Of a DNA stretch of 64,000 nt, positions 52,575-63,363 are shown piece by piece. This stretch comes from Pasteurella testudinis DSM 23072 (GTDB taxonomy: Bacteria; Pseudomonadota; Gammaproteobacteria; Enterobacterales; Pasteurellaceae), in assembly GCF_900176075.1 (NCBI RefSeq), contig NZ_FWWV01000008.1, positions 1 to 64,000 on the forward strand. The letters run 5' to 3'. The translations under genes were made by a program, and so were the position numbers. Within the stretch, counting starts at the first letter, position 1; each line of letters starts with the position of its first letter. The notes under the pieces were generated by a model. It was not told the origin of the DNA, made no database searches, and saw only the letters and a list, made by a program, of their open reading frames with translations.

Positions 52575-54344
52575 ATGATGCGTACACACTATTGCGGCTC
52601 GCTAAATCGTAGCCATATCGGACAAGAAGTAACATTGAGCGGTTGGATTCACCGCCGTCGTGATTTCGGGGCGATGATTTTTGTCGATTTGCGTGATCGT
52701 GAGGGCATTGTGCAAGTGTTTTTTGATCCGGCACAGCAAGCGGCATTTGAGGCCGCCGGTGCGTTGCGCAATGAATTTTGTGTGCAAATTCAAGGGCAAG
52801 TGATTGCCCGTAGCGAGAAAAACATCAATCCTGAGATGGCGACCGGCGAAGTGGAAGTGCTGGCGAAATCGCTGAAAATTTACAATAACGCCGCCGTATT
52901 GCCGTTGGATTTCAACCAAAATAACACCGAAGAACAGCGGTTGAAATACCGCTATTTGGATTTGCGCCGCCCTGAGATGGCACAACGGATCAAAACCCGT
53001 GCCAAAATCACCAGCTTTGTGCGCCGTTTTATGGACGAACATGGTTTCTTGGATATCGAAACCCCGATGCTGACCAAAGCCACGCCGGAAGGGGCGCGCG
53101 ACTATTTAGTGCCGAGCCGAGTGCATAAAGGCAAATTTTATGCGCTGCCGCAGTCGCCGCAACTGTTCAAACAACTGCTGATGATGTCAGGATTCGATCG
53201 TTATTACCAAATCGTAAAATGTTTCCGCGATGAAGATTTGCGTGCCGACCGCCAGCCTGAATTCACCCAAATCGATGTGGAAACCTCGTTTATGACCGCC
53301 GAAGAAGTGCGGTCGGTGATGGAGGCGTTGGTACACGGTTTATGGCAGCAGACTATTGGCGTGGATTTGGGGCAGTTCCCAATTATGACTTATGCCGAGG
53401 CGATGCGCCGTTTTGGTTCGGACAAACCGGATTTGCGTAACCCGTTAGAACTGGTTGATGTTGCCGATTTGCTGAAAGAGGTTGAATTTAAGGTGTTCAG
53501 CGGTCCGGCAAATGATGCGAAAGGGCGTGTGACCGCACTTCGCGTGCCGAACGGCGCAACGTTGACGCGTAAACAAATTGATGAATACACCCAGTTTGTC
53601 GGCATTTACGGCGCTAAAGGCTTGGCTTGGCTGAAAGTCAACGATCTGTCCGCTGGTGTGGACGGCGTGCAAAGCCCGATTGCCAAATTCTTATCGGCAG
53701 AGGTGCTAAGTGCGGTATTGACACGCACACAGGCGCAAGACGGTGATATTATTTTCTTCGGTTCGGATAAATACAATATCGTGACTGACTCGATGGGTGC
53801 GCTGCGTTTGAAAGTCGGCAAAGATTTAGCCTTGACCCAAGCGGATCAATGGAAACCGCTGTGGGTGATCGACTTCCCGATGTTTGAACGTGACGAAGAA
53901 GGGCACTTGGCGGCAATGCACCACCCGTTCACCTCCCCGAAAGATTTCACGCCGGAACAACTGGCAGCCGATCCGACTAGTGCGGTTGCCAATGCTTACG
54001 ATATGGTGATTAACGGTTACGAAGTGGGCGGCGGCTCGGTGCGGATTTTCGATCAAAAAATGCAGCAAACCGTGTTCGGCATTTTGGGCATTAACGAACA
54101 AGAACAACAAGAGAAATTCGGCTTCTTGCTCGACGCATTAAAATTCGGTACGCCGCCGCACGCCGGCTTGGCATTCGGTTTGGATCGCCTCACCATGTTG
54201 TTGACCGGTACGGACAATATTCGTGATGTGATCGCTTTCCCGAAAACGACAGCTGCTGCCTGTTTATTGACCGACGCGCCGAGTTTTGCCAACGAGCAAG
54301 CGTTGAATGAATTGGCACTGACGATAACTAAAGCCAAAGAATAG
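52575..54344 (+). CDS. aspS: Aspartyl-tRNA synthetase
   Basis: 589 residues, standard bacterial type with GAD domain. Class II motifs are visible: [38 protein letters not shown] and [13 protein letters not shown]. It is preceded by AAGGAA. Two ATGs in tandem begin it (52575 and 52578). It is followed by nudB, as in enterobacteria and Haemophilus. Confidence 0.97.
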   Translation: MMRTHYCGSLNRSHIGQEVTLSGWIHRRRDFGAMIFVDLRDREGIVQVFFDPAQQAAFEAAGALRNEFCVQIQGQVIARSEKNINPEMATGEVEVLAKSLKIYNNAAVLPLDFNQNNTEEQRLKYRYLDLRRPEMAQRIKTRAKITSFVRRFMDEHGFLDIETPMLTKATPEGARDYLVPSRVHKGKFYALPQSPQLFKQLLMMSGFDRYYQIVKCFRDEDLRADRQPEFTQIDVETSFMTAEEVRSVMEALVHGLWQQTIGVDLGQFPIMTYAEAMRRFGSDKPDLRNPLELVDVADLLKEVEFKVFSGPANDAKGRVTALRVPNGATLTRKQIDEYTQFVGIYGAKGLAWLKVNDLSAGVDGVQSPIAKFLSAEVLSAVLTRTQAQDGDIIFFGSDKYNIVTDSMGALRLKVGKDLALTQADQWKPLWVIDFPMFERDEEGHLAAMHHPFTSPKDFTPEQLAADPTSAVANAYDMVINGYEVGGGSVRIFDQKMQQTVFGILGINEQEQQEKFGFLLDALKFGTPPHAGLAFGLDRLTMLLTGTDNIRDVIAFPKTTAAACLLTDAPSFANEQALNELALTITKAKE

Positions 54345-54355
54345 TAAAAGAATCA

Positions 54356-54808
54356 ATGCAGCAATTTAAACGCCCGGAATCGGTGTTGGTGGTGATTTAC
54401 GCTGCCGAGACCCAGCGTGTGCTGATGTTGCAGCGCAATGATGATGCGGCATTTTGGCAGTCGGTTTCCGGCAGTTTGGAACAAGGTGAAACCGCACTTC
54501 AAGCCGCAGCGCGCGAAGTGGCGGAAGAAACAGGGCTAAGTGCGGTCGGTTTGGTCGATTGTCAAATTGCGGTTGATTTTGAAATTTTTCCGCAGTTTCG
54601 TCATCGCTATGCGCGCGATGTTACCCATTGCCATGAACACTGGTTTTTGTTGCCGTTGGCGCAAGAGTGCGAAGTGCGGTTGAGCGAACATTCGGCATAT
54701 CGGTGGGTGGCGGCAGAGCAGGCGGTTGAAATGACCAAATCGTGGAACAATGCCTTGGCGATTAAAGAATTTTTATTAAAAAATAATAAGTTAGAAAGAG
54801 GAAATTAA
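54356..54808 (+). CDS. nudB: Dihydroneopterin triphosphate pyrophosphohydrolase
   Basis: 150 residues. The Nudix box is [23 protein letters not shown]. It matches NudB, the folate-pathway enzyme that removes pyrophosphate from dihydroneopterin triphosphate. It lies 11 bases after aspS and 1 base before yebC, so the three genes form one unit. Confidence 0.93.
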   Translation: MQQFKRPESVLVVIYAAETQRVLMLQRNDDAAFWQSVSGSLEQGETALQAAAREVAEETGLSAVGLVDCQIAVDFEIFPQFRHRYARDVTHCHEHWFLLPLAQECEVRLSEHSAYRWVAAEQAVEMTKSWNNALAIKEFLLKNNKLERGN

Positions 54809-54809
54809 A

Positions 54810-55550
54810 ATGGCAGGCCATAGTAAGTGGGCAAATATTAAACACCGCAAAGCGGCGCAAGATGCGCAGCGCGGTAAAATTTTTACCAAATTGATTCGTG
54901 AATTGGTGACTGCCGCCAAAATCGGCGGTGGCGATGCAGGCGCAAATCCGCGTTTGCGCGCAGCGGTGGACAAAGCGTTAGCCAGCAATATGACCCGTGA
55001 CACCATCAACCGTGCGATTGAGCGCGGCGTGGGTGGCGGTGATGACACCAATATGGAAACCCGAGTGTACGAAGGCTATGGTCCGGGCGGCACGGCGGTG
55101 ATGGTCGAGTGTTTGAGCGACAATGCCAACCGCACGATTTCGCAAGTGCGGCCGAGTTTCACCAAGTGCGGTGGCAACTTAGGCACGGAAGGCTCGGTCG
55201 GTTATCTGTTCAGCAAAAAAGGCTTGATTTTGATTGCGCAAGGCGATGAAGATGCGTTAATGGAAGCGGCAATCGAAGCCGGTGCCGACGATGTGCAGCC
55301 GCAAGATGACGGCAGTTTTGAGATTTACACCGCTTGGGAAGAGCTGGGCACGGTGCGTGACGGCATTGAAGCCGCCGGTTTTAAAATCGAAAGTGCCGAA
55401 GTCTCAATGATTCCGTCCACTACGGTCGATTTAGATGCCGAAGCTGCACCAAAATTGTTACGTTTGATTGATATGCTGGAAGATTGTGATGACGTGCAAA
55501 ACGTTTATCACAACGGTGATATCAGCGATGAAGTGGCGGCGTTGTTGTAG
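54810..55550 (+). CDS. yebC: YebC/PmpR-family regulatory protein
   Basis: 246 residues. The YebC start [24 protein letters not shown] and the later [24 protein letters not shown] are diagnostic. YebC-family proteins act as transcription regulators or in translation of proline-rich stretches. It lies upstream of ruvC as in many gamma-proteobacteria. GAGG precedes the ATG. Confidence 0.96.
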   Translation: MAGHSKWANIKHRKAAQDAQRGKIFTKLIRELVTAAKIGGGDAGANPRLRAAVDKALASNMTRDTINRAIERGVGGGDDTNMETRVYEGYGPGGTAVMVECLSDNANRTISQVRPSFTKCGGNLGTEGSVGYLFSKKGLILIAQGDEDALMEAAIEAGADDVQPQDDGSFEIYTAWEELGTVRDGIEAAGFKIESAEVSMIPSTTVDLDAEAAPKLLRLIDMLEDCDDVQNVYHNGDISDEVAALL

Positions 55551-55572
55551 TTTTATTTAATTAAGCAAAATT

Positions 55573-55593
55573 GGGCGGATAATGAATCCGCCC
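55573..55593 (+). terminator. Hairpin between yebC and ruvC
   Basis: Arms GGGCGGAT (55573-55580) and ATCCGCCC (55586-55593) with a 5-base loop, followed by GTTTG. It may reduce transcription into ruvC or merely be an attenuating hairpin. Confidence 0.6.
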
Positions 55594-55621
55594 GTTTGCA
55601 AAGTGCGGTATAGCAATTTCT

Positions 55622-56203
55622 ATGGCAATCATTTTAGGCATCGACCCCGGTTCGCGCGTAACCGGTTACGGTGTGATCCGTCAAAACGGGCGCAAGTTGG
55701 AATATCTTGGTAGCGGGGCGATTCGCACTGCGGTTGAGGATTTGCCGACCCGTTTAAAGCGGATCTATGCCGGTGTCAGTGAGATCATCACCCAATTTCA
55801 ACCGCAAATGTTTGCCATTGAACAGGTGTTTATGGCGAAAAATCCCGATTCCGCCTTGAAATTAGGGCAGGCGCGCGGGGTGGCTATAGTCTGCGCGACC
55901 AATTTTGATTTGCCGGTGTTTGAATATGCGGCGCGTTTGGTGAAGCAAACCGTGGTCGGTAGCGGTGCGGCGGATAAAGTTCAAGTGCAGCATATGGTAA
56001 CTCGGATTTTAAATCTGTCGGCGCAACCGCAAGCCGATGCCGCCGATGCGTTGGCAATTGCCATCACCCACGCGCACAGCATTCAACATTCCCTGCAAAT
56101 CGGCAGTAGCGCCAGCACCGCACTTCAGGCGGAAAACAGCAACTCGGTGATGTTCAAAGCCCGCTACAGCCGCGGACGTTTTCGCTTAAAAGCGGAAAAA
56201 TAA
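55622..56203 (+). CDS. ruvC: Crossover junction endodeoxyribonuclease RuvC
   Basis: 193 residues, slightly longer than the 173 of E. coli. RNase H-like catalytic acids are in [14 protein letters not shown] (Asp7), [11 protein letters not shown] and [15 protein letters not shown]. The C-terminal tail after about 165 is variable and basic ([14 protein letters not shown]). It cuts Holliday junctions made mobile by RuvAB. It is followed by ruvA and ruvB with gaps of 72 and 28 bases. Confidence 0.96.
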   Translation: MAIILGIDPGSRVTGYGVIRQNGRKLEYLGSGAIRTAVEDLPTRLKRIYAGVSEIITQFQPQMFAIEQVFMAKNPDSALKLGQARGVAIVCATNFDLPVFEYAARLVKQTVVGSGAADKVQVQHMVTRILNLSAQPQADAADALAIAITHAHSIQHSLQIGSSASTALQAENSNSVMFKARYSRGRFRLKAEK

Positions 56204-56275
56204 CTGGTTATTTATACAGTTTTATTTTATGCTAGGCACATTCCTTTATTCCCTGTCAAAAAGAGAAAATTATCC

Positions 56276-56887
56276 ATGATTGGACGTTTACACGGCACGA
56301 TTATCGAGAAGCAGCCGCCGGAAATTTTGCTTGATGTGCATGGGGTCGGCTATGAGCTGTTGTTGCCGATGACCAGTTTTTACGGCTTGCCGGAGATCAA
56401 TCAAAGTGCCACGTTGTTTACCCATTTGGTGGTGCGTGAAGATGCGCATTTGCTGTTTGGTTTCGCCAGTAAGCAAGACCGCACGTTGTTCCGCGAATTA
56501 ATCAAAACCAATGGTGTCGGGCCTAAATTGGCATTGGCGATTTTATCGGCGATGGCGGTAGACGAATTTATTTTTGCCGTTGAACGGGAGGAGTTGTCGA
56601 AATTGGTTAAAATTCCGGGTGTGGGTAAGAAAACCGCCGAGCGTTTGCTGGTCGAACTGAAAGGCAAATTCGGGCAGATGAAAAAGGCGGAGTTCTTTGT
56701 CAGCATACCGGCAGGCAGTCATCATGAACTGGATTTGGCCGTGCCGAATTATGAAGACGATGCGGTGGCGGCATTGGTAGCGCTCGGCTATAAAGCGTTA
56801 GATGCGGAAAAAATGGTGAAACGGGTGTCCAAGCCGGATTTGAACAGTGAGCAGTTGATCCGTGAGGCGCTGAAAAGTGCTTTATAA
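56276..56887 (+). CDS. ruvA: Holliday junction branch migration protein RuvA
   Basis: 203 residues, as in E. coli. The N-terminal [27 protein letters not shown], the helix-hairpin-helix pair ([13 protein letters not shown] and [13 protein letters not shown]), and the C-terminal RuvB-binding domain are complete. It binds the junction as a tetramer and recruits RuvB. Confidence 0.97.
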   Translation: MIGRLHGTIIEKQPPEILLDVHGVGYELLLPMTSFYGLPEINQSATLFTHLVVREDAHLLFGFASKQDRTLFRELIKTNGVGPKLALAILSAMAVDEFIFAVEREELSKLVKIPGVGKKTAERLLVELKGKFGQMKKAEFFVSIPAGSHHELDLAVPNYEDDAVAALVALGYKALDAEKMVKRVSKPDLNSEQLIREALKSAL

Positions 56888-56915
56888 ATATTATTGGAAA
56901 TAGGATAACGTCATT

Positions 56916-57920
56916 ATGATCGAAGCTGATCGTATTATCACCGCCGTTGAAATGGGGGAGGAAGATGTCATTGATCGTGCGATTCGCCCCAAGTTATTAA
57001 GCGATTATGTCGGGCAGGAAGCGGTGCGTGAGCAGATGGATATTTTTATTCGAGCGGCGAAACTGCGCAAAGATGCGCTCGATCATCTGTTGATTTTCGG
57101 ACCGCCGGGCTTAGGTAAAACCACGCTGGCCAATATCATCGCCAATGAAATGGACGTGAATATCCGCACCACTTCCGGACCGGTGTTAGAAAAAGCCGGC
57201 GATTTGGCGGCAATGCTGACCAATCTGGAAGCGCATGACGTGTTGTTTATTGATGAAATCCACCGTCTGTCGCCGGCGATTGAAGAAGTGCTGTATCCGG
57301 CAATGGAAGATTATCAGTTGGATATTATGATTGGCGAAGGCCCGGCGGCGCGTTCGATTAAACTGGATTTACCGCCGTTTACTCTTGTCGGCGCAACTAC
57401 GCGTGCCGGTTCTTTGACATCGCCGCTGCGAGATCGCTTTGGCATTGTGCAGCGCTTGGAGTTTTATTCGATTGAAGATTTGACTTCGATTGTGGCACGC
57501 AGCGCCAACTGTTTGAATTTGCGGATTGAAGAGGGCGCGGCATTGGAAATCGCCCGCCGTTCACGCGGTACGCCGCGCATTGCCAACCGTTTGTTGCGGC
57601 GAGTTCGGGATTATGCCGATGTGAAAAACAGCGGTTTGATCAGCATTGAAATTGCGCAGGCGGCGTTGAAAATGCTGGATATTGACGGCAAAGGCTTTGA
57701 TTATATGGATCGTAAATTGCTAAGTGCGGTGGTTGAGCGTTTTGACGGCGGTCCGGTCGGTTTGGACAGCTTGGCGGCGGCTATCGGCGAAGAGCGGGAA
57801 ACGATTGAAGATGTGTTGGAGCCGTATTTGATTCAGCAGGGCTATTTGCAACGGACACCCAGAGGGCGGATAGCAACCTCGAAAACTTATCTGCATTTGG
57901 GTTTTGATGTCCAAACTTGA
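56916..57920 (+). CDS. ruvB: Holliday junction branch migration motor RuvB
   Basis: 334 residues. AAA+ motifs: Walker [10 protein letters not shown], Walker B FIDEIHRL, sensor [20 protein letters not shown] with arginine finger, and the C-terminal winged helix ending [16 protein letters not shown]. It drives branch migration by ATP hydrolysis with RuvA. Confidence 0.97.
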   Translation: MIEADRIITAVEMGEEDVIDRAIRPKLLSDYVGQEAVREQMDIFIRAAKLRKDALDHLLIFGPPGLGKTTLANIIANEMDVNIRTTSGPVLEKAGDLAAMLTNLEAHDVLFIDEIHRLSPAIEEVLYPAMEDYQLDIMIGEGPAARSIKLDLPPFTLVGATTRAGSLTSPLRDRFGIVQRLEFYSIEDLTSIVARSANCLNLRIEEGAALEIARRSRGTPRIANRLLRRVRDYADVKNSGLISIEIAQAALKMLDIDGKGFDYMDRKLLSAVVERFDGGPVGLDSLAAAIGEERETIEDVLEPYLIQQGYLQRTPRGRIATSKTYLHLGFDVQT

Positions 57921-57966
57921 GGTGATGGCAGATAAGTTTATATGGAAAAGGAAAAAGAAAACGTAT

Positions 57967-58308
57967 TTAAGGCTGGATTTGTTGCTTTTTGATATTGTTC
58001 AGTGCAACTAGGCCTTTATCACAACTTTTAACTTGCACTTCACGTTCTAACGCTAAAATCTGTTTTTTGCTTTGTGACAATTTATTTTTGATATTGGCAA
58101 ATTGGGTATGGGTGCCGGGTTGTTTTTCCGCTTCTTTAATCAGTTGTTCGGTTTCACTGAAGAGTTGGTTGCATTGTTGCGGAATACTGCTTTTTTCTAG
58201 GTTGGATTTACTGGCTTGGGAAGTTGAAGTGCTGGCAGTTGCAACAGCGGTTAGGCTGAAGCTGATAAACCCAGCCAAAGCAAGAGAACGGATTATCTTT
58301 TTTAACAT
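57967..58308 (-). CDS. Small exported protein (DUF5339-like)
   Basis: 113 residues from the ATG at 58308, which follows AAGGAAAAGGAA. The frame to 58377 upstream is less likely. A signal peptide ends near residue 26. Mature part: Ser/Thr-rich link, then a helical domain with two cysteines (PQQCNQLFSETEQLIKEAEKQPG and VKSCDKG) that could pair as a disulfide. It resembles small periplasmic proteins of unknown role found in Pasteurellaceae. Confidence 0.75.
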   Translation of the reverse strand: MLKKIIRSLALAGFISFSLTAVATASTSTSQASKSNLEKSSIPQQCNQLFSETEQLIKEAEKQPGTHTQFANIKNKLSQSKKQILALEREVQVKSCDKGLVALNNIKKQQIQP

Positions 58309-58773
58309 TTCCTTTTCCTTTAAATAATAATCTTTCTTAAATGTAATTAAGCGAATACAAAATAACAAAAGAAGCAAAAAATGTCTATAAATTCAGCGTA
58401 AATATTTCTTAAAAAACGCTGAATATCAGACTGGATTACTCGGTTATGTGTATAAAAAATAGCAATATTTTCAGTAAATTGATTTGTATCAAAATAGTGG
58501 TGTTTTTAAAAGTCTTATTTTTTGAGATATGTTCAAAAATGTGACGGAAATATTAATTTTTCTGTTTTTAATGCTTGAATTACAGAGTATTATAGGCAGG
58601 CATAAATTTAGCTTATTTAAAAAGTTATCTAGTGTGTCAATTTTGTACGTTTTTTTGGATAAGTGTTTTGAGTAAGTTAAGTTTATTGGCATCAGTGATG
58701 TTTGTCGGATGTTAGGGGTGATTACAGTCGTAATCAATGTCAGAGGAACTTGTAGTATATACAAGGAGTTGAG
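58309..58773. other. 465-base intergenic region upstream of cydA
   Basis: AT-rich, with no reading frame I would support. It contains the perfect FNR box listed separately and must hold the cyd promoters. Its length fits the multi-promoter control region known upstream of cydAB in E. coli. No uptake sequence lies inside it. Confidence 0.7.
58479..58492. promoter_or_regulatory. Perfect FNR box upstream of cydA
   Basis: TTGATTTGTATCAA equals TTGAT-N4-ATCAA exactly. It lies 282 bases before the cydA start and about 170 bases before the start of the small exported gene on the other strand. FNR control of cydAB is established in E. coli. Confidence 0.8.
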
Positions 58774-60324
58774 ATGTTAGATATTGTTGAACTCTCGAGA
58801 TTGCAGTTTGCACTAACTGCATTGTATCACTTTTTGTTTGTACCGCTTACATTAGGTCTTTCCTTTATCCTTGTGATTATGGAAACCTTGTATGTGGTAA
58901 CGGGCAAAGAAGTGTACAAAGATATGACCAAATTTTGGGGTAAATTATTTGGTATCAACTTTGCTTTAGGGGTAACAACCGGAATTACAATGGAATTCCA
59001 GTTCGGTACCAACTGGTCTTATTATTCACATTACGTAGGCGATATCTTCGGTGCGCCTTTGGCAATTGAAGCACTTGTGGCTTTCTTTATGGAATCAACC
59101 TTTGTCGGTTTGTTCATCTTCGGTTGGGACAGATTGTCTAAAGGGCAGCATTTGATGTCCACTTATTTAGTGGCGATTGGTTCTAACTTCTCTGCAATGT
59201 GGATTTTGGTTGCGAACGGTTGGATGCAAAATCCGATAGGCTCGGAATTTAATTTTGAAACCATGCGTATGGAAATGACCAGCTTTATGGATCTGTGGTT
59301 GAATCCGGTTGCGCAAAGTAAATTCTTGCATACGCTGTCCGCAGGTTATGTCTGTGGTGCGATTTTTGTGTTATCCATCAGTTCATACTACTTGCTAAAA
59401 GGTCGCGATTTGGGATTTGCCAAACGCTCTTTCTCAGTTGCGTCTTCTTTCGGTATTATCGCAATTATTGCGGTATTGTTGATGGGGGACGAGTCCGGTT
59501 ATGAAATCGGTCAGGCACAGCCGGTCAAACTGGCTGCGATGGAGGGCGAGTGGCATACCGCACCTGCACCTGCAGACTGGAATATGGTGATTATCCCTAA
59601 TGAAGCCGAAATGAAAAACGATTTTGCGATTCAAATTCCTTATGCGGCAGGGATTATTGCCACTCGCTCTTTGACAACCGAAATTACCGGTTTGAAAGAG
59701 TTGAAAGAGATCAACGAACAACGTGTCCGCAACGGTGTTATCGCTTATGATCTATTGCAAAAATTGCGCAGCGGCGAAGGTAGCGAAGCCGATAAAGAGC
59801 TGTTCAAAGTGTATCAAAAAGATCTCGGTTTCGGGTTATTGTTAAAGCCTTATACCGATAGTGTGGTTGATGCAACCGAAGCTCAAATCAAACAAGCGGC
59901 GGCGGATACTATTCCTAAAGTCGGACCGACATTTTGGTCTTTCAGGGTGATGATGTTGGCCGGCGGCTTAATGTTAATCCTGTTGATTGGTGCGTTTGTT
60001 CAAACTGCGCGTAAAACAATCGGTTCTAAACCTTGGTTCTCCAAAGCGTTGCTGTATTCTTTGCCGTTGCCGTGGATTGCAATCGAGAGCGGCTGGTTCT
60101 TGGCGGAATACGGTCGTCAACCATGGGCGATTTATGAGGTGTTACCGGTCGGCGTGGCGAATTCCGCATTGACAACCGGCGATCTGTGGTTCTCAATCGG
60201 CTTAATCTGTGCGTTGTACACGATTTTCCTGATTGTAGAAATGTATCTGATGTTCAAATACGGACGTTTGGGCCCAAGCTCATTAAAAACCGGCCGTTAT
60301 CATTTTGAACAAACAGCGAAATAA
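58774..60324 (+). CDS. cydA: Cytochrome bd ubiquinol oxidase subunit I
   Basis: 516 residues, near the E. coli 522. N-terminal [24 protein letters not shown], helix segments with [16 protein letters not shown] (haem ligand region), and [22 protein letters not shown] are typical. The quinol-binding Q loop is of the long, gamma-proteobacterial type. It forms the oxygen-reducing bd complex with CydB and CydX at the inner membrane. AAGGAG precedes the ATG. Confidence 0.97.
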   Translation: MLDIVELSRLQFALTALYHFLFVPLTLGLSFILVIMETLYVVTGKEVYKDMTKFWGKLFGINFALGVTTGITMEFQFGTNWSYYSHYVGDIFGAPLAIEALVAFFMESTFVGLFIFGWDRLSKGQHLMSTYLVAIGSNFSAMWILVANGWMQNPIGSEFNFETMRMEMTSFMDLWLNPVAQSKFLHTLSAGYVCGAIFVLSISSYYLLKGRDLGFAKRSFSVASSFGIIAIIAVLLMGDESGYEIGQAQPVKLAAMEGEWHTAPAPADWNMVIIPNEAEMKNDFAIQIPYAAGIIATRSLTTEITGLKELKEINEQRVRNGVIAYDLLQKLRSGEGSEADKELFKVYQKDLGFGLLLKPYTDSVVDATEAQIKQAAADTIPKVGPTFWSFRVMMLAGGLMLILLIGAFVQTARKTIGSKPWFSKALLYSLPLPWIAIESGWFLAEYGRQPWAIYEVLPVGVANSALTTGDLWFSIGLICALYTIFLIVEMYLMFKYGRLGPSSLKTGRYHFEQTAK

Positions 60325-60338
60325 GTAGGAGCCTAATC

Positions 60339-61475
60339 ATGATTGACTACGAAATTCTACGCTTTATTTGGTGGCTGCTTGTTGGGGTTCTGCTTCTCGG
60401 CTTCGCAGTGACTGATGGCTTTGATATGGGCGTATTAACCTTATTGCCGTTTGCCGGTAAAAAAGAGGTTGAAAAACGCATTATGATCAACTCGATTGCT
60501 CCGCATTGGGACGGCAACCAAGTATGGTTGTTGACTGCCGGCGGTGCGATGTTTGCCGCTTGGCCGATTGTTTATGCAACCTCTTTCTCCGGTTTCTATA
60601 TCGCGATGATTTTGGTTTTGGCCGCATTATTTTTCCGTCCGGTCGGATTGGAATATCGCGCTAAAATTGATAATCCGAAATGGCGTACCGCTTGGGATTG
60701 GGGCTTGTTTGTCAGTGGCTTTGCACCGTCATTGGTGTTCGGCGTGGCATTTGGTAACCTGCTGCAAGGCGTACCGTTTGAATTCAACGATATCCTGCAA
60801 GTGAAATATACAGGTTCGTTTTTTGAATTATTGAATCCGTTTGCGCTCCTGTGCGGTTTGGTCAGCTTGTCAATGTTGACGACACAAGGTGCGGCTTGGT
60901 TGCAAATGAAAACTACTGCCGAACTGCGTGACCGTGCGCGTGTGATTACTCAGGTCGGTGCTTTTGCCACTGTGATTACCTTTGTGTTGGCGGGCGTATG
61001 GTTGCTGTTCAAAGACGGCTATGTTGTTACCAGCGTGATTGATAAGAACGGCCCTTCTACCCCGTTGGGTAAAGAAGTGATTTTGGAAACCGGTGCATGG
61101 TTCAATAATTTCAGAGAAATGCCTATCCTATGGGCGTTGCCGATTTTGGTTGTCGCCGGTGGTTTGTTGAATATCGTATTTTCTAAAGCCAACCGTTCCG
61201 GATTTGCATTCCTGTTTTCGTCATTAACGATGGCCGGTGTGATTTTCACATTCGGGGTTTCGATGTTCCCGTTCATCATGCCGTCAATTACAAATCCGAA
61301 CACCAGCTTGTTGATGTGGGATTCGACTTCAAGCCATTTGACATTAATGATCATGTTTGGTCTGACATTAATTTTCGTGGTAATTTTGCTGGCTTACACT
61401 ATCTGGGCCTACTACAAAATGTTTGGTCGCTTGGATAGCAGCTTTATCGAAGAAAATAAAAACTCACTATACTAA
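60339..61475 (+). CDS. cydB: Cytochrome bd ubiquinol oxidase subunit II
   Basis: 378 residues with eight to nine hydrophobic segments, the usual CydB length. It opens DYEILRFIWWLLVGVLLLGFAVTDGFDMGV and shows the later MFPFIMPSITNPNTSLLMWDSTSSHLTL segment. It follows cydA by 14 bases, with AGGAG in front. Confidence 0.97.
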   Translation: MIDYEILRFIWWLLVGVLLLGFAVTDGFDMGVLTLLPFAGKKEVEKRIMINSIAPHWDGNQVWLLTAGGAMFAAWPIVYATSFSGFYIAMILVLAALFFRPVGLEYRAKIDNPKWRTAWDWGLFVSGFAPSLVFGVAFGNLLQGVPFEFNDILQVKYTGSFFELLNPFALLCGLVSLSMLTTQGAAWLQMKTTAELRDRARVITQVGAFATVITFVLAGVWLLFKDGYVVTSVIDKNGPSTPLGKEVILETGAWFNNFREMPILWALPILVVAGGLLNIVFSKANRSGFAFLFSSLTMAGVIFTFGVSMFPFIMPSITNPNTSLLMWDSTSSHLTLMIMFGLTLIFVVILLAYTIWAYYKMFGRLDSSFIEENKNSLY

Positions 61476-61496
61476 TGGTACAAAAGAGGAATTATT

Positions 61497-61595
61497 ATGT
61501 TTTATGTAACTTGGATTTTGGGTGTTTTATTAGCGGTTTTCTTCGCAGCTATCGTGACGATCAGCATTGAAAAAACCGGCAAATTTGATGAGTAA
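61497..61595 (+). CDS. cydX: Cytochrome bd oxidase small subunit CydX
   Basis: 32 residues, a single hydrophobic helix: MFYVTWILGVLLAVFFAAIV, then TISIEKTGKFDE. The Tyr/Trp start and Glu after the helix are typical of CydX, which stabilises the haem d centre in cytochrome bd. AGAGGAATTATT precedes the ATG at 61497. It is too short for many gene finders. Confidence 0.93.
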   Translation: MFYVTWILGVLLAVFFAAIVTISIEKTGKFDE

Positions 61596-61597
61596 AT

Positions 61598-61885
61598 ATG
61601 ATTAATCAACTCTATCAAGTCGTAAACAAGGGCTCTTATCGAGCCCTTTCATTTATTCTTGCCATTCTCTTGATGTTATCCATTTTTTTCAATGCACAGA
61701 AATTTGCCTTGGAACTGGGCGGCCCTTCGCCGCTATTTACCTTGTTTTTGATTTTGGGAACCTCGGTATTATGGATCCACGGCATTGGTCTGAATATCAA
61801 AAAGAATTTTTGGAAAGCGGTCTTTAACCCGTTTATCGGTTATTTTGCTGCTTTGGCGGGATTGTACTATATTTATCTCAGCTGA
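61598..61885 (+). CDS. ybgE: Cyd operon protein YbgE
   Basis: 95 residues with three hydrophobic segments, the length and position of YbgE in the E. coli cydABX-ybgE-ybgC order. Segment ALELGGPSPLFTLFLILGTSVLWIHGIGL matches the family. It starts 2 bases after the cydX stop. Its exact role in cytochrome bd function is not settled. Confidence 0.9.
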   Translation: MINQLYQVVNKGSYRALSFILAILLMLSIFFNAQKFALELGGPSPLFTLFLILGTSVLWIHGIGLNIKKNFWKAVFNPFIGYFAALAGLYYIYLS

Positions 61886-61894
61886 GATTCGGGC

Positions 61895-61933
61895 AAAGTG
61901 CGGTATCGTGCCAAGCAGGATATACCGCACTTT
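61895..61933. terminator. Inverted uptake-sequence pair after the cyd operon
   Basis: Arms AAAGTGCGGTAT (61895-61906) and ATACCGCACTTT (61922-61933) are perfect 12-base complements with a 15-base loop. Confidence 0.8.
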
Positions 61934-61940
61934 CATCTAT

Positions 61941-62144
61941 TTAAATAAACAGATCACCATCTTCATTCATTTCAATACAATAGTAGTATAACGCTTGATT
62001 ATTATTCCGTTCACAGCAGTACGGGCAGTATAGGGCAGCAGGATAATTGCGTGCAACGATATGGAAACGGTGCGTAATGGACTGGAAGCAACATAAAAAA
62101 TTATTGCGCGGCAGATAAAAAATATTCTTTGTGATCCACCTCAC
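61941..62144 (-). CDS. Possible small Cys-rich protein
   Basis: An open frame of 68 codons between the cyd and tol operons on the other strand. It starts GTG at 62144 (a TTG at 62168 is also possible). Its end YCPYCCERNNNQALYYYCIEMNEDGDLFI has a CxxCC cluster that could bind zinc, which is unlike a random frame. Against it: no ATG and no good ribosome site, and a perfect CRP core lies at the proposed start. The call is tentative. Confidence 0.45.
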   Translation of the reverse strand: MRWITKNIFYLPRNNFLCCFQSITHRFHIVARNYPAALYCPYCCERNNNQALYYYCIEMNEDGDLFI

Positions 62145-62145
62145 A
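62130..62145. promoter_or_regulatory. Perfect CRP core site before ybgC-tol
   Basis: TGTGA-N6-TCACA matches the CRP consensus core exactly. It lies about 65 bases before the ybgC start. Confidence 0.7.
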
Positions 62146-62210
62146 ATCGCTAGACAATTATCGAACAATTCTTGATAATAGCAACTTTAAAAATCATGAG
62201 GATAATCGCT

Positions 62211-62606
62211 ATGCAGCAGATGCCAATCAGAGTGTATTATGAAGATACCGATGCCGGCGGAGTGGTTTATCATGCGCGCTATCTCCATTTTTTTGAAAGA
62301 GCTCGAACCGAATTTTTGCGGGCTTTGGGCTTTGAACAACAAATATTATTAGCAGAGTTTCATTTGGCGTTTGCGGTGCGTAGTATGCAGATTGATTATC
62401 GCGTAGCAGCGAAGCTGGATGATGTGCTAAGGGTGGAAACCCGTATTTGCCAACTTAAGCGGGCAAGCATTGTTTTCGAACAGAAATTATTTAGGCAAGA
62501 TGAATTATTATCAGATGCAACTGTCTTAGTTGCAACAGTGGATTTATCAAAAATGAAACCAGTATCGATTCCTGAAACGATCAGAACGGCATTGGCAGAA
62601 CAGTAA
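62211..62606 (+). CDS. ybgC: Acyl-CoA thioesterase YbgC
   Basis: 131 residues from the ATG at 62211. ATGs further up at 62172 and 62196 lack a good site. Hot-dog fold with DTDAGGVVYHARYLHFFERARTEFL (catalytic Asp region) as in YbgC. It hydrolyses short acyl-CoAs or acyl-ACPs in the cytoplasm and is the usual first gene of the tol-pal cluster. Confidence 0.95.
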   Translation: MQQMPIRVYYEDTDAGGVVYHARYLHFFERARTEFLRALGFEQQILLAEFHLAFAVRSMQIDYRVAAKLDDVLRVETRICQLKRASIVFEQKLFRQDELLSDATVLVATVDLSKMKPVSIPETIRTALAEQ

Positions 62607-62638
62607 ATATTATATAGCAGACTAAATCGGGGTTATTA

Positions 62639-63337
62639 ATGTCAACAGAGTTAAACTTCCTGGCGCTTTTTTTAGAAGCAAGTGTTATCGTACAGATTGT
62701 CATCGCAATCTTGATCCTTTTTTCTATTATGTCATGGGCTATCATTATTCAACGCAGCGGTATTTTACGCCAAGCGTTAAAATCCTCAGCCAATTTTGAA
62801 GATCGTTTTTGGTCCGGCGAAGATCTGAATAAGTTATATGAAGGCATGGATAATCGTCGTGAAGCGTTGAGCGGCAGCGAACAGATTTTTTATGTCGGCT
62901 TCAAAGAGTTTTTACGTTTGCAGCAAACGGAATCCAGCACGCCGGAATCGATTATTCAAGGCACTAGCCGAGCGATGAATCTAACCTTAAACCGCGAAAT
63001 CGAAGACGTGGAAAATCGTATTCCTTTCTTGGCGACCGTGGCTTCTATCAGCCCGTATATCGGATTGTTCGGTACGGTTTGGGGGATTATGCATGCCTTT
63101 ATGGCACTGAGTAATGTCAAACAAGCGACGTTGCAAATGGTGGCACCGGGGATTGCGGAAGCTTTGATTGCTACGGCGATTGGTTTGTTTGCCGCGATTC
63201 CGGCGGTAATGGCATATAACCGTTTAAGTTTGCGTGTCAGTAAACTAGAACAAAATTATGCGAACTTTATTGACGAGTTCACCACCATTTTACACCGTCA
63301 GGCTTTTGCCAAAAAAGCACTCACTAATTTCAGATAG
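62639..63337 (+). CDS. tolQ: Tol-Pal system protein TolQ
   Basis: 232 residues with three hydrophobic segments, MotA/TolQ/ExbB family. Segments [40 protein letters not shown] and [26 protein letters not shown] are typical. It forms the proton channel with TolR at the inner membrane. Confidence 0.97.
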   Translation: MSTELNFLALFLEASVIVQIVIAILILFSIMSWAIIIQRSGILRQALKSSANFEDRFWSGEDLNKLYEGMDNRREALSGSEQIFYVGFKEFLRLQQTESSTPESIIQGTSRAMNLTLNREIEDVENRIPFLATVASISPYIGLFGTVWGIMHAFMALSNVKQATLQMVAPGIAEALIATAIGLFAAIPAVMAYNRLSLRVSKLEQNYANFIDEFTTILHRQAFAKKALTNFR

Positions 63338-63363
63338 CGTATCATAGAGTATAAGAGGATATT

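Noticed and set aside
58489-58764. Minus-strand open frame of 91 codons in the cydA upstream region
   Set aside because: Its composition follows the AT-rich sequence, and it has no ribosome site and no recognisable protein features.
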